A stretch of DNA of 64,000 nt from Desulfitobacterium sp038181555 (GCF_038181555.1 NZ_JBBWUA010000015.1:1-64000), one strand, 5' to 3'. Counted from the stretch's first letter, positions 26,551 to 35,536 are shown. A program made the numbers and translations. Notes: generated by a model not told the origin, from the letters alone.

Positions 26551-26564
26551 GGAGGGGATAAATC

Positions 26565-27134
26565 ATGAGTAAGCAATTAGGTTTCTTGCATAATTCGGAA
26601 AAATGTATTGGCTGTAGAGGCTGTGAGATGGCCTGCAAAAATGAATATCAAAGCGATGCCTCGGTTCGTTGGCGTCAAGTCTATCAGTTACGGGAAAAGG
26701 ATTTTTCCCAACCCACTCGGATGTTTATCTCCATAGCGTGCAATCACTGTGAGAACCCGGAATGCCTGAGGGTTTGCCCGGTTAAGGCCTATACCAAACG
26801 TGAGGATGGTATTGTTGTCCATGATCAGGACCGCTGTATCGGCTGTAAACTCTGTACCATGGCTTGCCCGTACGATCGGCCGCAATTCAATGCAATACTG
26901 AAAAAGGTAGAGAAATGCAATCTATGTTATGAGCGCCTGGATCAGGGACAACAACCGGCTTGTGTGGCTGCTTGTGTACCCGAAGCCTTAGAGTTGGTAG
27001 AGATCAACGAGGAATTAGATCTAAAGGTTGGTGTCCTGAAAACCTTACCGGGAATGCCCAACCCTTCAGTGACGAATCCATCGATACGGTTCATCGGGCC
27101 GAAACAAGGCAAGCAAATAAGGAGGGATGTATAA
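26565..27134 (+). CDS. Four-cluster ferredoxin subunit, DmsB-like
   Basis: This 189-residue electron-transfer subunit carries four [4Fe-4S] motifs: CIGCRGCEMAC, CNHCENPECLRVCP, CIGCKLCTMACP and CNLCYERLDQGQQPAC followed by VAAC. It lacks its own signal peptide and should be co-exported with the catalytic subunit, as in DmsAB. It lies 14 bases after the catalytic gene with a ribosome binding site of AAGGAGGGG. Its stop overlaps the start of the anchor gene by one base. Confidence 0.93.
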   Translation: MSKQLGFLHNSEKCIGCRGCEMACKNEYQSDASVRWRQVYQLREKDFSQPTRMFISIACNHCENPECLRVCPVKAYTKREDGIVVHDQDRCIGCKLCTMACPYDRPQFNAILKKVEKCNLCYERLDQGQQPACVAACVPEALELVEINEELDLKVGVLKTLPGMPNPSVTNPSIRFIGPKQGKQIRRDV

Positions 27135-27988
27135 TGGGAAATTGGGAATGGCCATTAGTCATTTTTACCGTTCTCGGTCAAACCTCGGTTGGTATCATCT
27201 TCTGTCTGTGGCTACTGGAAAGAAAACGTGGTAAGCAGGCAACTGCCACCACCACTGAGTATCAGGGCTTTATCCAAAGTTCGATCCTTGTCTCAGGGGT
27301 CCTGCTGGCGGTGGCGATGATCGCCTCCCTCTTCCACTTAGGACATCCTTTTGCAGCATATCGGGCCCTAACCCATTTGGGTACCTCCTGGTTAAGCCGG
27401 GAAATACTTCTCTTCGTCTTTGCCTTTGGTGCTTGGGCTTATCTCGCCCTCCTTTCCAGAAAACCAGGCAGCAAAATGTCTGGAATGATGGCTCTGACTT
27501 CAGGCCTTGGCTTCTTAGGGATTATCAGCAGTGCCTTGATCTACACCCTTCCCCGAGTTCCTGCTTGGAACAACCTTGGACCGGTAATCTTCTTCCTGAT
27601 GACCAGCATTATCTTAGGTACACTGGTTACGGCCTTCTTAGGTCGCAAGGTCTTGGCCTCCGCTGAAGTGAAGCAGCTGCTCAATATCGCCTTAGGTAGT
27701 GTTATCGGCAGTGCTATCCTCTATCTCCTCTATTTCTCCCTTCTACAGGCTACACCGGAAGGTGCTGCCACAGCTCAGTACCTCCTGACAAGCCCCGTCT
27801 TTTTGGTCAGAGTAGCAGTTGGTTGGGTAATTCCTATTTTCCTCATCATGAATGCTGTACTCAAAAAGGAAAATCCCCAACCCCAAATCATTCTTTTCGC
27901 CCTCACCTGTGGTGTAGCGGGGGAACTCTTGGGCCGAGGACTCTTCTATGTCAGTGCTATGGGAATGCATATTACGGCTTTGATGTAA
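27134..27988 (+). CDS. DmsC-like membrane anchor subunit
   Basis: The start is set at the ATG at 27134, which shares a base with the TAA of the preceding gene (TAATG) and follows GGAGGGATG. The open frame upstream is an overlap with the iron-sulfur gene. The 284-residue protein has eight predicted membrane helices, and its start MGNWEWPLVIFTVLGQTSVG is typical of DmsC. HLGHPFAAYRALTHLGTSWLSREI contains the conserved H-x-x-P and SREI elements, and ELLGRGLFYVSAMGMHI closes the protein. In DmsABC the anchor oxidises menaquinol and passes electrons to the iron-sulfur subunit. It is the last gene of the operon. Confidence 0.92.
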   Translation: MGNWEWPLVIFTVLGQTSVGIIFCLWLLERKRGKQATATTTEYQGFIQSSILVSGVLLAVAMIASLFHLGHPFAAYRALTHLGTSWLSREILLFVFAFGAWAYLALLSRKPGSKMSGMMALTSGLGFLGIISSALIYTLPRVPAWNNLGPVIFFLMTSIILGTLVTAFLGRKVLASAEVKQLLNIALGSVIGSAILYLLYFSLLQATPEGAATAQYLLTSPVFLVRVAVGWVIPIFLIMNAVLKKENPQPQIILFALTCGVAGELLGRGLFYVSAMGMHITALM

Positions 27989-28086
27989 CATGGGGCATTT
28001 ATGTGATTCAAGATATTGTTCCTGGAGCAGGATATACTGATGATCTAGGAGTATTAAAATCCTAACGGATACAAATAGTTATAAAA

Positions 28087-28126
28087 ATGCACCGAGGCAG
28101 TTCAGTTGCCTCGGTGCATTTTTTAA
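28087..28126 (+). terminator. Strong terminator after the DmsABC-like operon
   Basis: A perfect 13-bp stem ATGCACCGAGGCA / TGCCTCGGTGCAT has a 7-base loop and a TTTTTT tail, about 100 bases past the anchor stop codon. Confidence 0.93.
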
Positions 28127-28326
28127 GTGCGCCACGCATGGCGACTTTACATTACTGAGACATAGCAAGGAAATTATAGCATAAACAAGAGGGTCATTAA
28201 GGCATTTTAAAGGGATAAAGCGTAAATATAGCATGTCTCAGAAAAGAGTGTATAATGTGGTATCGGGCATTTTTATCAGGTGTTCTAAAGGTGCTCTAAT
28301 TATTAGGAGACATTTGTGAGGTTAAA

Positions 28327-29241
28327 ATGGAAGAAAAATCATCAAAGATTGGGGTACTTTACGCCTTTGCGGCTTACATTGCCTGGGGACTGCTGCCCAT
28401 CTATTGGAAGACTTTGCAAGGTGTCCCGGCGCGTGAAATTTTAGCTCACCGGATTGTATGGTCCTTTGCTTTTGTCGCTATCTTAATACTGTTGAAAAAG
28501 CAATGGGGTAGAATTGGCATTGTGCTCCGAGATCGCTCAAAATTGTTTGGCCTGTTGTTAAGTGCTTTATTAATCACTGCCAATTGGTATATCTATATTT
28601 GGGCAGTGAACAGCAACAAAGTCGTTGAAGCAAGCCTTGGCTATTATTTTAACCCTTTGCTCGTAGTTTTGATGGGCATTATTGTCTTGGGAGAACGAAT
28701 CGATCGCTGGCAAATCGTATCGCTTATTTTAGCTGCCATAGGGGTTCTTATCCTCACTTTAGAATACGGGAAAATTCCCTGGATTTCCTTGGGGCTGGCA
28801 GTAACCTTCGCTTTATATGGCTTGGCAAAGCGGCTGGTGAATGTGGACTCCTTACTTGGCCTGGCCTTAGAGACGGCTGTTGTTACGCCTATTGCACTAA
28901 TTTATCTTTTGGTAGGGGTAAACGGTGGAGGTGTAATCGGCGGCACTGGAGTGAGTACTATGCTGTTATTGATGGGAACTGGAATCATCACTGCTTTTCC
29001 CCTGCTCTGGTTTGCCAATGCGGCTAAGAGTGTTCCTTTTGCAACGATTGGCTTCATCCAATACGTATCTCCTACTATAAACCTCTTACTTGGTGTTTTT
29101 GTCTACCATGAAGAATTTACGGCTACCCATGCCTGGAGCTTCGGATTTATTTGGGTTGCCTTAGCAGTCTATTCGATTTCGCGGATCTTCTTTTTGCGGA
29201 GAGCTAATCTAAGAGCGGCGCATACATTGCAAGGAAAGTAG
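28327..29241 (+). CDS. rarD: EamA-family transporter RarD
   Basis: This 304-residue inner-membrane protein has ten predicted helices in two EamA halves. The sequence AYIAWGLLPIYWKTLQGVPAREILAHRI followed by VWS is the RarD signature. Further family marks are NWYIYIWAVNSNKVVEASLGYYFNPL, ERIDRWQ and FIQYVSPTINLLLGVFVY. RarD members are predicted drug or metabolite exporters. The name comes from chloramphenicol-sensitivity phenotypes and the natural substrate is unknown. It appears monocistronic, placed between two operons. Confidence 0.9.
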   Translation: MEEKSSKIGVLYAFAAYIAWGLLPIYWKTLQGVPAREILAHRIVWSFAFVAILILLKKQWGRIGIVLRDRSKLFGLLLSALLITANWYIYIWAVNSNKVVEASLGYYFNPLLVVLMGIIVLGERIDRWQIVSLILAAIGVLILTLEYGKIPWISLGLAVTFALYGLAKRLVNVDSLLGLALETAVVTPIALIYLLVGVNGGGVIGGTGVSTMLLLMGTGIITAFPLLWFANAAKSVPFATIGFIQYVSPTINLLLGVFVYHEEFTATHAWSFGFIWVALAVYSISRIFFLRRANLRAAHTLQGK

Positions 29242-29383
29242 TTGGAGGGCAGCAGCCGTCGACGTCTAAGGACAACAAGTGCGAAAGCCGTGCTGACCTG
29301 GTGCCAGCCAAGTTTTGTTTATTCTTGAGTGAAATTTGCTTATCTGAGAAGGATTTGATCTCTAATTTGTTGAAATGTGAATA

Positions 29384-29412
29384 TTGGCGAAAATCCTGTG
29401 TTATGCTATAAA
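29384..29412 (+). promoter_or_regulatory. Sigma-A-type promoter of the gatCAB operon
   Basis: TTGGCG (29384-29389), a 17-base spacer and TATAAA (29407-29412) lie about 60 bases before the gatC start codon. Confidence 0.55.
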
Positions 29413-29473
29413 TTAATGGGAAAATAGTGCAATTCATTATTTAGTATGATTTTGCTTGTAAAGGAGTGAACCC

Positions 29474-29758
29474 ATGAACATTACAGAAAAAGATATGGAG
29501 CGTTTGTCTCTGCAGAGCCGCCTGGAGCTAACTCCCGAGGAAAAAGCCGCCTACACTAAGTCCCTTGAGGAAAGCTTAGATTATATGAATAGCTTGAAAG
29601 AACTAGATCTATCGACCACAGAGCCGGCCTCCGTGGTACTTCCCATAACTAACGTGTTCCGAGAGGACGTACCACAGGCCGGCATGGACAAGGAATTGGT
29701 TTTTGCTAATGCCCCGGAGGAAGAAGAAGGGACTTTTAAAGTTCCCCGTATTATCTAG
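29474..29758 (+). CDS. gatC: GatC-like subunit of Asp-tRNA(Asn)/Glu-tRNA(Gln) amidotransferase
   Basis: This 94-residue protein starts at ATG after AAAGGAGTG. It has the GatC pattern: MNITEKDMERLSLQSRLELTPEEKAAYTKSL with the helix that wraps GatA, LDYMNSLKELDLSTTEPAS, the VLPITNVFREDVPQ segment and the C-terminal NAPEEEEGTFKVPRII. In known complexes GatC stabilises the GatA-GatB interface. It is first in a gatCAB operon, 14 bases before gatA. The sequence looks normal, in contrast to its partner GatA. Confidence 0.92.
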   Translation: MNITEKDMERLSLQSRLELTPEEKAAYTKSLEESLDYMNSLKELDLSTTEPASVVLPITNVFREDVPQAGMDKELVFANAPEEEEGTFKVPRII

Positions 29759-29772
29759 ACAGGAGGCTTTTC

Positions 29773-31236
29773 ATGGAACTCAATAGATTAACAGTTCAGC
29801 AGCTGAGTGAACTTCTGGAGAAGAAGGAAGTCAGCAGTCTTGAAATAACCCAGGATTATTTGAACCGAATTAAAAGAATCGACAGTGACCTCCAAGCTTT
29901 TGTAACCCTTACAGAAGCGGAGGCTTTAGCTCAGGCTAAGCTTATAGATGAGAAGCGAGCCCGGGGGGAAGACCTATCTTCCTTGGCAGGTATACCGATG
30001 GCCGTTCAAGACAATATCTGCACAGGTGGAGTTAAGACGACTTGTGCATCAAAAATGCTCAATAATTATATTCCGCCCACCGATGCCACAGCGATTGCTC
30101 GGTTAAAGAAAGCCGGCTCGATCTTAATCGGAAAAACCAATCTGGATGAGTTTGGTATGGGTTCCTCAACTGAGAATTCAGCTTTTTTTACTACCAAGAA
30201 TCCTTATGATTCTACATATGTAGCCGGAGGAGCTGGTGGCGGTTCGGCTGCTGCAGTAGCGGCTGGGGAGGCTGCTTTTGCCTTAGGTTCAGACCTGGGA
30301 GGGGATATCCGCCAGCCCGCGGCTTTTTGCGGCGTGATAGGCTTTAAGCCCACTTTCGGCTATGTGCCAAAAACCGGTCTGATTTCTTCGGCATCTTCTT
30401 TGGATCAGCTGGGAGCCTTTTCTCGAGATATGACCGATATGGCTCTGGTCTTAAACACAATCTGCGGCCATGATGCTTATGATTCAACATCGGCTGTGGT
30501 GGATGTGCCCGATTTCAGAGAAAGCCTCATCAACGATGTGAAAGGCTTAAAAATAGGTTTGCCTAAGGAGTATTTTGCAGCAGGTGTGGATTCTAAGGTG
30601 GCGACTAAGCTTCAAGAAGCCATCAAGATACTGGAGTCATTGGGAGCTAGCTGTGTGGAGGTTTCTTTACCCCATACCAAATACGCGGTAACTGCTCATT
30701 ACATCATTTCCTGTGCCGAAGCTAGCTCTAACCTAGCACGTTATGACGGAGTGCGGTTTGGTCAAAGGGTCGAAGGGGAAGATGTGCTGAGCTTGTTTAT
30801 GAAGACCCGCGGCCAAGGCTTTGGCGAAGAAGTGAAAAGAAGAATCCTACTGGGTACTCATGTCTTGAGCACTGCCCAGTATGATGAGTATTATACTGAA
30901 GCTCTTAAAGTTCGAACTCTGAACAAAGAGGATTTTGCGCAAGCTTTTGAAAAAGTAGACTGTCTTTTGACACCTGCTACCCTTACAACGGCCTATAAAC
31001 GGGGTGAGATGACTGGGAATCCCTTGGCCATGTATCGGTCCGATGTCTGTGCCATACCCGCTAGCTTAGCCGGTTTGCCAGCCATGTCGCTACCTTTTGG
31101 ATTAGTCGATCAAATGCCTGTGGGCTTGCAGCTGATTGCTCGCCACTTTGAAGATAAGACCTTGCTGAGGGTAGGGTATGCTTTGGAGCAAAATACAGAT
31201 CAAACTCGTCTAAAACCTAGCTTAGCCCGTGGCTAA
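29773..31236 (+). CDS. gatA: GatA-family amidase subunit with all three catalytic residues replaced
   Basis: This 487-residue amidase-signature protein has the length and overall sequence of GatA (TLTEAEALAQAK, GKTNLDEFGMGSSTENSAF, RQPAAFCGVIGFKP, SSLDQLGAFSRD). The catalytic Lys-cisSer-Ser triad of GatA, known in Staphylococcus aureus as K79, S154 and S178, is absent. The numbering here is identical and the residues are Q79 (AVQDNIC instead of xKDNIC), A154 (GGAGGGS instead of GGSSGGS) and D178 (LGGDIRQP instead of TGGSIRQP). It should therefore be unable to hydrolyse glutamine. The frame is intact, with no stop or frameshift, and it sits between gatC and gatB, so it looks maintained as a structural or regulatory subunit. 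Confidence 0.9.
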   Translation: MELNRLTVQQLSELLEKKEVSSLEITQDYLNRIKRIDSDLQAFVTLTEAEALAQAKLIDEKRARGEDLSSLAGIPMAVQDNICTGGVKTTCASKMLNNYIPPTDATAIARLKKAGSILIGKTNLDEFGMGSSTENSAFFTTKNPYDSTYVAGGAGGGSAAAVAAGEAAFALGSDLGGDIRQPAAFCGVIGFKPTFGYVPKTGLISSASSLDQLGAFSRDMTDMALVLNTICGHDAYDSTSAVVDVPDFRESLINDVKGLKIGLPKEYFAAGVDSKVATKLQEAIKILESLGASCVEVSLPHTKYAVTAHYIISCAEASSNLARYDGVRFGQRVEGEDVLSLFMKTRGQGFGEEVKRRILLGTHVLSTAQYDEYYTEALKVRTLNKEDFAQAFEKVDCLLTPATLTTAYKRGEMTGNPLAMYRSDVCAIPASLAGLPAMSLPFGLVDQMPVGLQLIARHFEDKTLLRVGYALEQNTDQTRLKPSLARG

Positions 31237-31276
31237 TTCAGTGGATTATCAGGATGATTATTAATAGGGGGTCAAA

Positions 31277-32722
31277 ATGAGTACATATGAAGCAGTTATT
31301 GGTTTAGAGGTTCATGTAGAGTTAAAAACCCAGTCCAAGTTGTTTTGTGGCTGCTCTACTGAATTTGGCAAAGAGCCCAATACGCAAGTGTGTCCGGTTT
31401 GCCTTGGGTTGCCCGGTAGTGTGGGGGTTGTAAATAAAAAGGTCGTCGAGCTAGCTACCAAGGCCGGACTAGCGTTAAATTGCGAAATAGGCACCCATAC
31501 CTGGTTTGATCGCAAAAACTACTATTATCCCGATTTGCCTAAGGGCTATCAGGTTTCCCAGGTCTTCCGGCCCATTGCCTATAAGGGATACTTGGATATC
31601 GAGGTAGAGGATGAGCAGAAGCGGATTAATATTACCCGAGCTCATATCGAAGAAGATCCTGGTAAGCTGGTTCATTCCGGGGCCTCGATCACCACTTCCC
31701 ATTCTTCTTGTGCGGACTATAACCGCTCAGGAATCCCTCTCGTAGAAATCGTCTCCGAACCGGAAATCCGTTCAGGTGCTGAGGCTAAAGCTTATCTCGA
31801 GAAGCTGAAGGCCATCTTAGAATATACCGGGGTTTCCGATGTGAAGATGGAGCAGGGGTCCCTACGCTGTGATGCGAATGTTTCCATTCGCCCGGTGGGA
31901 ACCACGACTCTAGGCACAAAAACGGAGATTAAAAATATGAATTCCTTCCGAGCAGTACAGCGGGCTATCGAGTATGAAGTAGACAGACAGATTGCTGTAG
32001 TGGAAGATGGGGAGGCCGTGATTCAAGAGACCCGAGGATGGGATGAGAATAAAGGTATCACCTTATCCATGCGCAATAAGGAAAACCCGGACTATCGATG
32101 CTTCATTGATGCCGAGCTCACCCATATCAAGCTGACACCGGAGTGGATCGAAGGGGTGAAAGCCTCCTTGCCGGAATTACCCGATGCTCGCAAGAAAAGG
32201 CTAGTTGAGGAGTACGGGCTGCCGGCTTATGATGCGGTCGTCATTACTAGCTCACTGGATTTGGCCGAATTCTTTGATGCCACATTGGCTCAATTCCCAG
32301 ATGCTAAATTAATTAGCAACTGGATTATGGGGGAGCTATTACGTTTGTTGAAGGCTCACAGTATGGAGCTGAGTGAGGCTAAGGTTACCCCTGATCGATT
32401 GGCCAAGCTTCTTGAGTTGATTAAGAAGGGGACCATTAGCAATAAAATCGGCAAAGAGGTCTTTGAACTGATGTTTAAGGAAGGTAATGAGCCGGAGGAA
32501 ATCGTCAAGGAGAAGGGCCTAGTTCAGATCTCCGATGAGGGACAGTTAACAGAGATTCTTGCGGAGGTTATCGCTAAGAATCCTAAGTCTGTGGAGGACT
32601 TCCAATCCGGTAAGGAGCAAGCCATCGGCTTTTTGGTGGGTCAAGTCATGAAAGCCACCAAGGGGCAGGCCAATCCAGGTGCCGTCAATGGGATGCTTAA
32701 GGAAATGCTAACGAAGAAATAA
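31277..32722 (+). CDS. gatB: GatB-like subunit of Asp-tRNA(Asn)/Glu-tRNA(Gln) amidotransferase, divergent
   Basis: This 481-residue protein has the GatB kinase core: YEAVIGLEVHVELKTQSKLFCGC, CPVCLGLPGS, FDRKNYYYPDLPKGYQVSQ, ITRAHIEEDPGKLVH, NRSGIPLVEIVSEPEI, then YTGVSDVKMEQGSLRCDANV. The C-terminal YqeY-like tRNA-binding tail ends GFLVGQVMKATKGQANPG. GatB activates the tRNA-bound carboxylate with ATP and uses ammonia delivered from GatA. Departures from the usual sequence are GSVGVVNKK where most read GALPVLNKK, and DYRCFIDAEL where most read DYRYFPEPDL. These changes, with the inactive GatA, suggest a specialised paralogue. It is the last gene of the operon. Confidence 0.9.
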   Translation: MSTYEAVIGLEVHVELKTQSKLFCGCSTEFGKEPNTQVCPVCLGLPGSVGVVNKKVVELATKAGLALNCEIGTHTWFDRKNYYYPDLPKGYQVSQVFRPIAYKGYLDIEVEDEQKRINITRAHIEEDPGKLVHSGASITTSHSSCADYNRSGIPLVEIVSEPEIRSGAEAKAYLEKLKAILEYTGVSDVKMEQGSLRCDANVSIRPVGTTTLGTKTEIKNMNSFRAVQRAIEYEVDRQIAVVEDGEAVIQETRGWDENKGITLSMRNKENPDYRCFIDAELTHIKLTPEWIEGVKASLPELPDARKKRLVEEYGLPAYDAVVITSSLDLAEFFDATLAQFPDAKLISNWIMGELLRLLKAHSMELSEAKVTPDRLAKLLELIKKGTISNKIGKEVFELMFKEGNEPEEIVKEKGLVQISDEGQLTEILAEVIAKNPKSVEDFQSGKEQAIGFLVGQVMKATKGQANPGAVNGMLKEMLTKK

Positions 32723-32755
32723 AGTATGGCGTCTCCACACGAGGGGGAATTCAGT

Positions 32756-34807
32756 ATGGACTTCTTGCACCATCATATTTGTCCCCGGAATTGTTATGAT
32801 TCCTGTAGTATCCTTAGTACAACCCGCAATGGACGGCTGGTATCTATCGAGGGAAACCCTGTCCAGGACTATACTCGTGGTAAACTCTGCTCGAAGGTTA
32901 TGGATGAAGTTCAGAAAGTCTATAGCCCTCACCGAGTCAAATACCCCTTGCGACAGCGCAAGAGGTATTCCGGCCAATGGGAGCGGATTAGCTGGGAGGA
33001 AGCTTTAGATACCATTAGTCAGCAGATTCTTTCCATCAAAGAAAACTATGGGACAACTCTTCCCATTGCCCATAATAAATACTCCGGTAATTTTGGAGTC
33101 ATGCATAATGCTCTTGAGGCCTTTATGACAGGTCTTGGTCCCACGACGCGAGCCGTAGGTTCACCCTGCTGGTCGGCAGGAGTAGATGCTCAGGCCTTTG
33201 ACTTTGGCGCCTTTTTTTGCTCGGATCCTTTGGATATGGAGCAAGCCAAACTGATTTGGATCTGGGGGGCAAATCCAGCTTGGAACGCCGTCCATCAGAT
33301 GCCCATTATTTTTCGGGCGATGGACAAAGGGGCCAAGGTCGTTTGCTTTGACACCCATTTTACAGCCACCGCAGCTCGGGTTGACCAGTTTGTTCAGGTC
33401 AATCCCGGAACGGACGGAATGTTGGCTTTAGGTATGGCCAAGATCTTGGTTGATCATCATCTTCTTGACCCATCATTGTCGGAGTACTCCCTGGGGCATA
33501 AGGAGTTTATCGATTACCTTAACCGAGAAATAGATTTAAAGGAATGTTCTCGAATCACGGGGGTCACACTAAGCACACTTGAAGAACTGGCTTTAGAATA
33601 TGGCGCCATTAAGCCTGCTTGCATCTGGGTGGGCTTTGGGCTCCAACGTTATGCTAACGGAGGACAGAATCTTCGGGCCATCGATGCCCTCGGAGCCTTA
33701 ACCGGCAATATTGGCTGTCCGGGTGGTGGAGTTCAGTACGGGCAAATGGAAACTTGGCGTTTTTCCGGCCCCTTATCCCATGCCCGATGCGGCCATCCCG
33801 AGGATCGGAATCTGGATATTAACCAATTTCCTGTCCTTGCTTTAGAAGCTGAACCCCCTGTGAAAATGCTCTGGCTTGCCGGTCGCAATCCTCTTCAGCA
33901 GGATGGTAACCAAGCCCAGTGGCAGAAGTTCCTTGAGGGATTGGATCTTGTGGTGGTGAGTGACCTCTTCCAGACCCGCACGACCTTAGCGGCGGATCTG
34001 GTTCTCCCGGTGACTACCCATTATGAGCACTGGGATCTAAATGCTAGCTACTGGCATTATTACGTTGGAATCAATGAACCGGCCATCGAACCCGTAGGAG
34101 AAGCCCATTCCGATCTGCAAATTGCCTGGGATTTATCCAAACGACTTAACCAGCTTTCCTCAGGAAGCTCGGCGTTTCCTACAGGCGGCTCAGAAAAAGA
34201 GGTTGTACTTCAAGCACTAGGGACGGAGATGCTCGAAATGCTTGACCTCAAATCCCCTGAGGAATTGCTGAAGGGTCCCCTAAGAGTAAGCTTTCCGGCT
34301 ACGGCTTGGCAGGAGCGGAAGTTTCGGACTCCCTCCGGGAAGTATGAGTTTTATTCTGAGAAGGCAAGAGAGCAAGGATTACCGGCTCTGCCCGTTTGCC
34401 GACTACCTCGCAAGCCTCATCTAGAAGCTCCACTGCGACTTCTCACCCCCCATCATGGCTCGGGGTTGAACTCTCAAAGCTATCGCTTAGACACTGAGGG
34501 AAGCACTGCCGAAAATAAGCCGCCATTGCTAGCGAGGCTTAATCCTGGAACCGCAGGGATGTATGCCTTAAAAAGCGGAGATAGAGCAGTGTTGTGGAAT
34601 CATGGGGGAACCCTCCCTGTAACCATAGAAATAGAGCAGGGTATCGCGGCGGGAGTAGTGATTATCTATCAAGAGAATCTCTCTGATATAAAAGCTCCCC
34701 ATCCAAACCTTCTCAACCTTGGCGCCCTAACGGATATGGGAAACTATGCCACAGGGGCCTATGGATTAGCCTTAAACGACACCTTTGTAGGGATTCGTAA
34801 GGCATAG
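32756..34807 (+). CDS. Molybdopterin oxidoreductase catalytic subunit without Tat signal
   Basis: The start is set at the ATG at 32756 after GAGGGGGAA. The ATG at 32726 lies before that site. The 683-residue protein is a close paralogue of the Tat-exported subunit starting at 24352: HHICPRNCYDSCS, GKLCSKVMDEVQ, NKYSGNFGVMHNALE, AVGSPCWSAGVDAQAFDFG (C138 as candidate molybdenum ligand), GLQRYANGGQNLRAIDALGALTGN shortened at the edges, and LWLAGRNPLQQDGNQ. It starts directly at the iron-sulfur domain with no signal peptide, so it should remain in the cytoplasm. An iron-sulfur partner follows but no membrane anchor or chaperone. The substrate is unknown. Confidence 0.88.
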   Translation: MDFLHHHICPRNCYDSCSILSTTRNGRLVSIEGNPVQDYTRGKLCSKVMDEVQKVYSPHRVKYPLRQRKRYSGQWERISWEEALDTISQQILSIKENYGTTLPIAHNKYSGNFGVMHNALEAFMTGLGPTTRAVGSPCWSAGVDAQAFDFGAFFCSDPLDMEQAKLIWIWGANPAWNAVHQMPIIFRAMDKGAKVVCFDTHFTATAARVDQFVQVNPGTDGMLALGMAKILVDHHLLDPSLSEYSLGHKEFIDYLNREIDLKECSRITGVTLSTLEELALEYGAIKPACIWVGFGLQRYANGGQNLRAIDALGALTGNIGCPGGGVQYGQMETWRFSGPLSHARCGHPEDRNLDINQFPVLALEAEPPVKMLWLAGRNPLQQDGNQAQWQKFLEGLDLVVVSDLFQTRTTLAADLVLPVTTHYEHWDLNASYWHYYVGINEPAIEPVGEAHSDLQIAWDLSKRLNQLSSGSSAFPTGGSEKEVVLQALGTEMLEMLDLKSPEELLKGPLRVSFPATAWQERKFRTPSGKYEFYSEKAREQGLPALPVCRLPRKPHLEAPLRLLTPHHGSGLNSQSYRLDTEGSTAENKPPLLARLNPGTAGMYALKSGDRAVLWNHGGTLPVTIEIEQGIAAGVVIIYQENLSDIKAPHPNLLNLGALTDMGNYATGAYGLALNDTFVGIRKA

Positions 34808-34846
34808 AAGATCAAAGAATAAAGCGGCGATGAATGGAGGGGAGAT

Positions 34847-35404
34847 ATGGCAAAGCAATTGGGTTTTTTCCTGGATGTGAATCGATGCCTAGGTTGTGGA
34901 ACTTGCATCAAAGCCTGTGCCAGTGCTAACCGTTTGCCTACCCCGTTAACTTGGCGCAAAATATGGCAAAAGGAAGATGCAAAAGTTGACCAGGGTCAGA
35001 TCTCGCGTTTTTTCCTCTCCACATCGTGCAATCACTGCGCGAACCCCGAGTGCATGAGGGTTTGCCCTTCTGGTGCCTATGCCAAGCGGCGGGATGGAAT
35101 CGTGCTTCATTATCCTGACAAATGCATTTCCTGTAAATCCTGCGTGGCCTCTTGCCCTTTTGGCGCACCACAAATCAACCCCCAGACTGAAAAGGCCGGC
35201 AAGTGCCAGCTCTGCTATGAAGAAATCGATCGGGGAAGCCTGCCCCATTGTGTTCAGGCCTGTGTGACCGGGGCAATACAGCTAAGAGAGATTTATGGCA
35301 ATCCGACAGATAAGCTCTTGCGGTTGACTGCTCCCACGCCTACCTTGCGCCTCACTAGGCCCTCCACGTTTTATTATCCGCCGAAGGGGACAAAGATCCT
35401 TTAG
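34847..35404 (+). CDS. Four-cluster ferredoxin subunit, DmsB-like
   Basis: This 185-residue protein has four [4Fe-4S] motifs (CLGCGTCIKAC, CNHCANPECMRVCP, CISCKSCVASCP, CQLCYEEIDRGSLPHC then VQAC). It is a paralogue of the subunit at 26565, with which it shares the KQLGF start. It has an AGGGGAG ribosome binding site and follows its catalytic partner by 39 bases. With no anchor gene next to it, the pair probably takes electrons from a soluble donor such as ferredoxin or another dehydrogenase, or borrows another complex's anchor. Confidence 0.92.
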   Translation: MAKQLGFFLDVNRCLGCGTCIKACASANRLPTPLTWRKIWQKEDAKVDQGQISRFFLSTSCNHCANPECMRVCPSGAYAKRRDGIVLHYPDKCISCKSCVASCPFGAPQINPQTEKAGKCQLCYEEIDRGSLPHCVQACVTGAIQLREIYGNPTDKLLRLTAPTPTLRLTRPSTFYYPPKGTKIL

Positions 35405-35486
35405 TCAGCTTAGGCGAAAATCTTCCAGCAATATTAAACGTATATATTCTAGCTACATTAAACAACTAGGATGCTTAATAACGAAA

Positions 35487-35536
35487 GAAAAAGCCCAGTC
35501 TTTTGTAGAAAATTACAAAGAACTGAGCTTTTTTTG
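35487..35536 (+). terminator. Terminator after the second molybdoenzyme pair
   Basis: An imperfect long stem begins AAAAAGCCCAGTC and ends GAACTGAGCTTTTTTT, with an inner TGTA/TTACA pairing and a T-run. It lies about 85 bases after the stop. The rest of the gap to 35758 holds only short GGTCCAT-type repeats (35688-35720). Confidence 0.7.
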
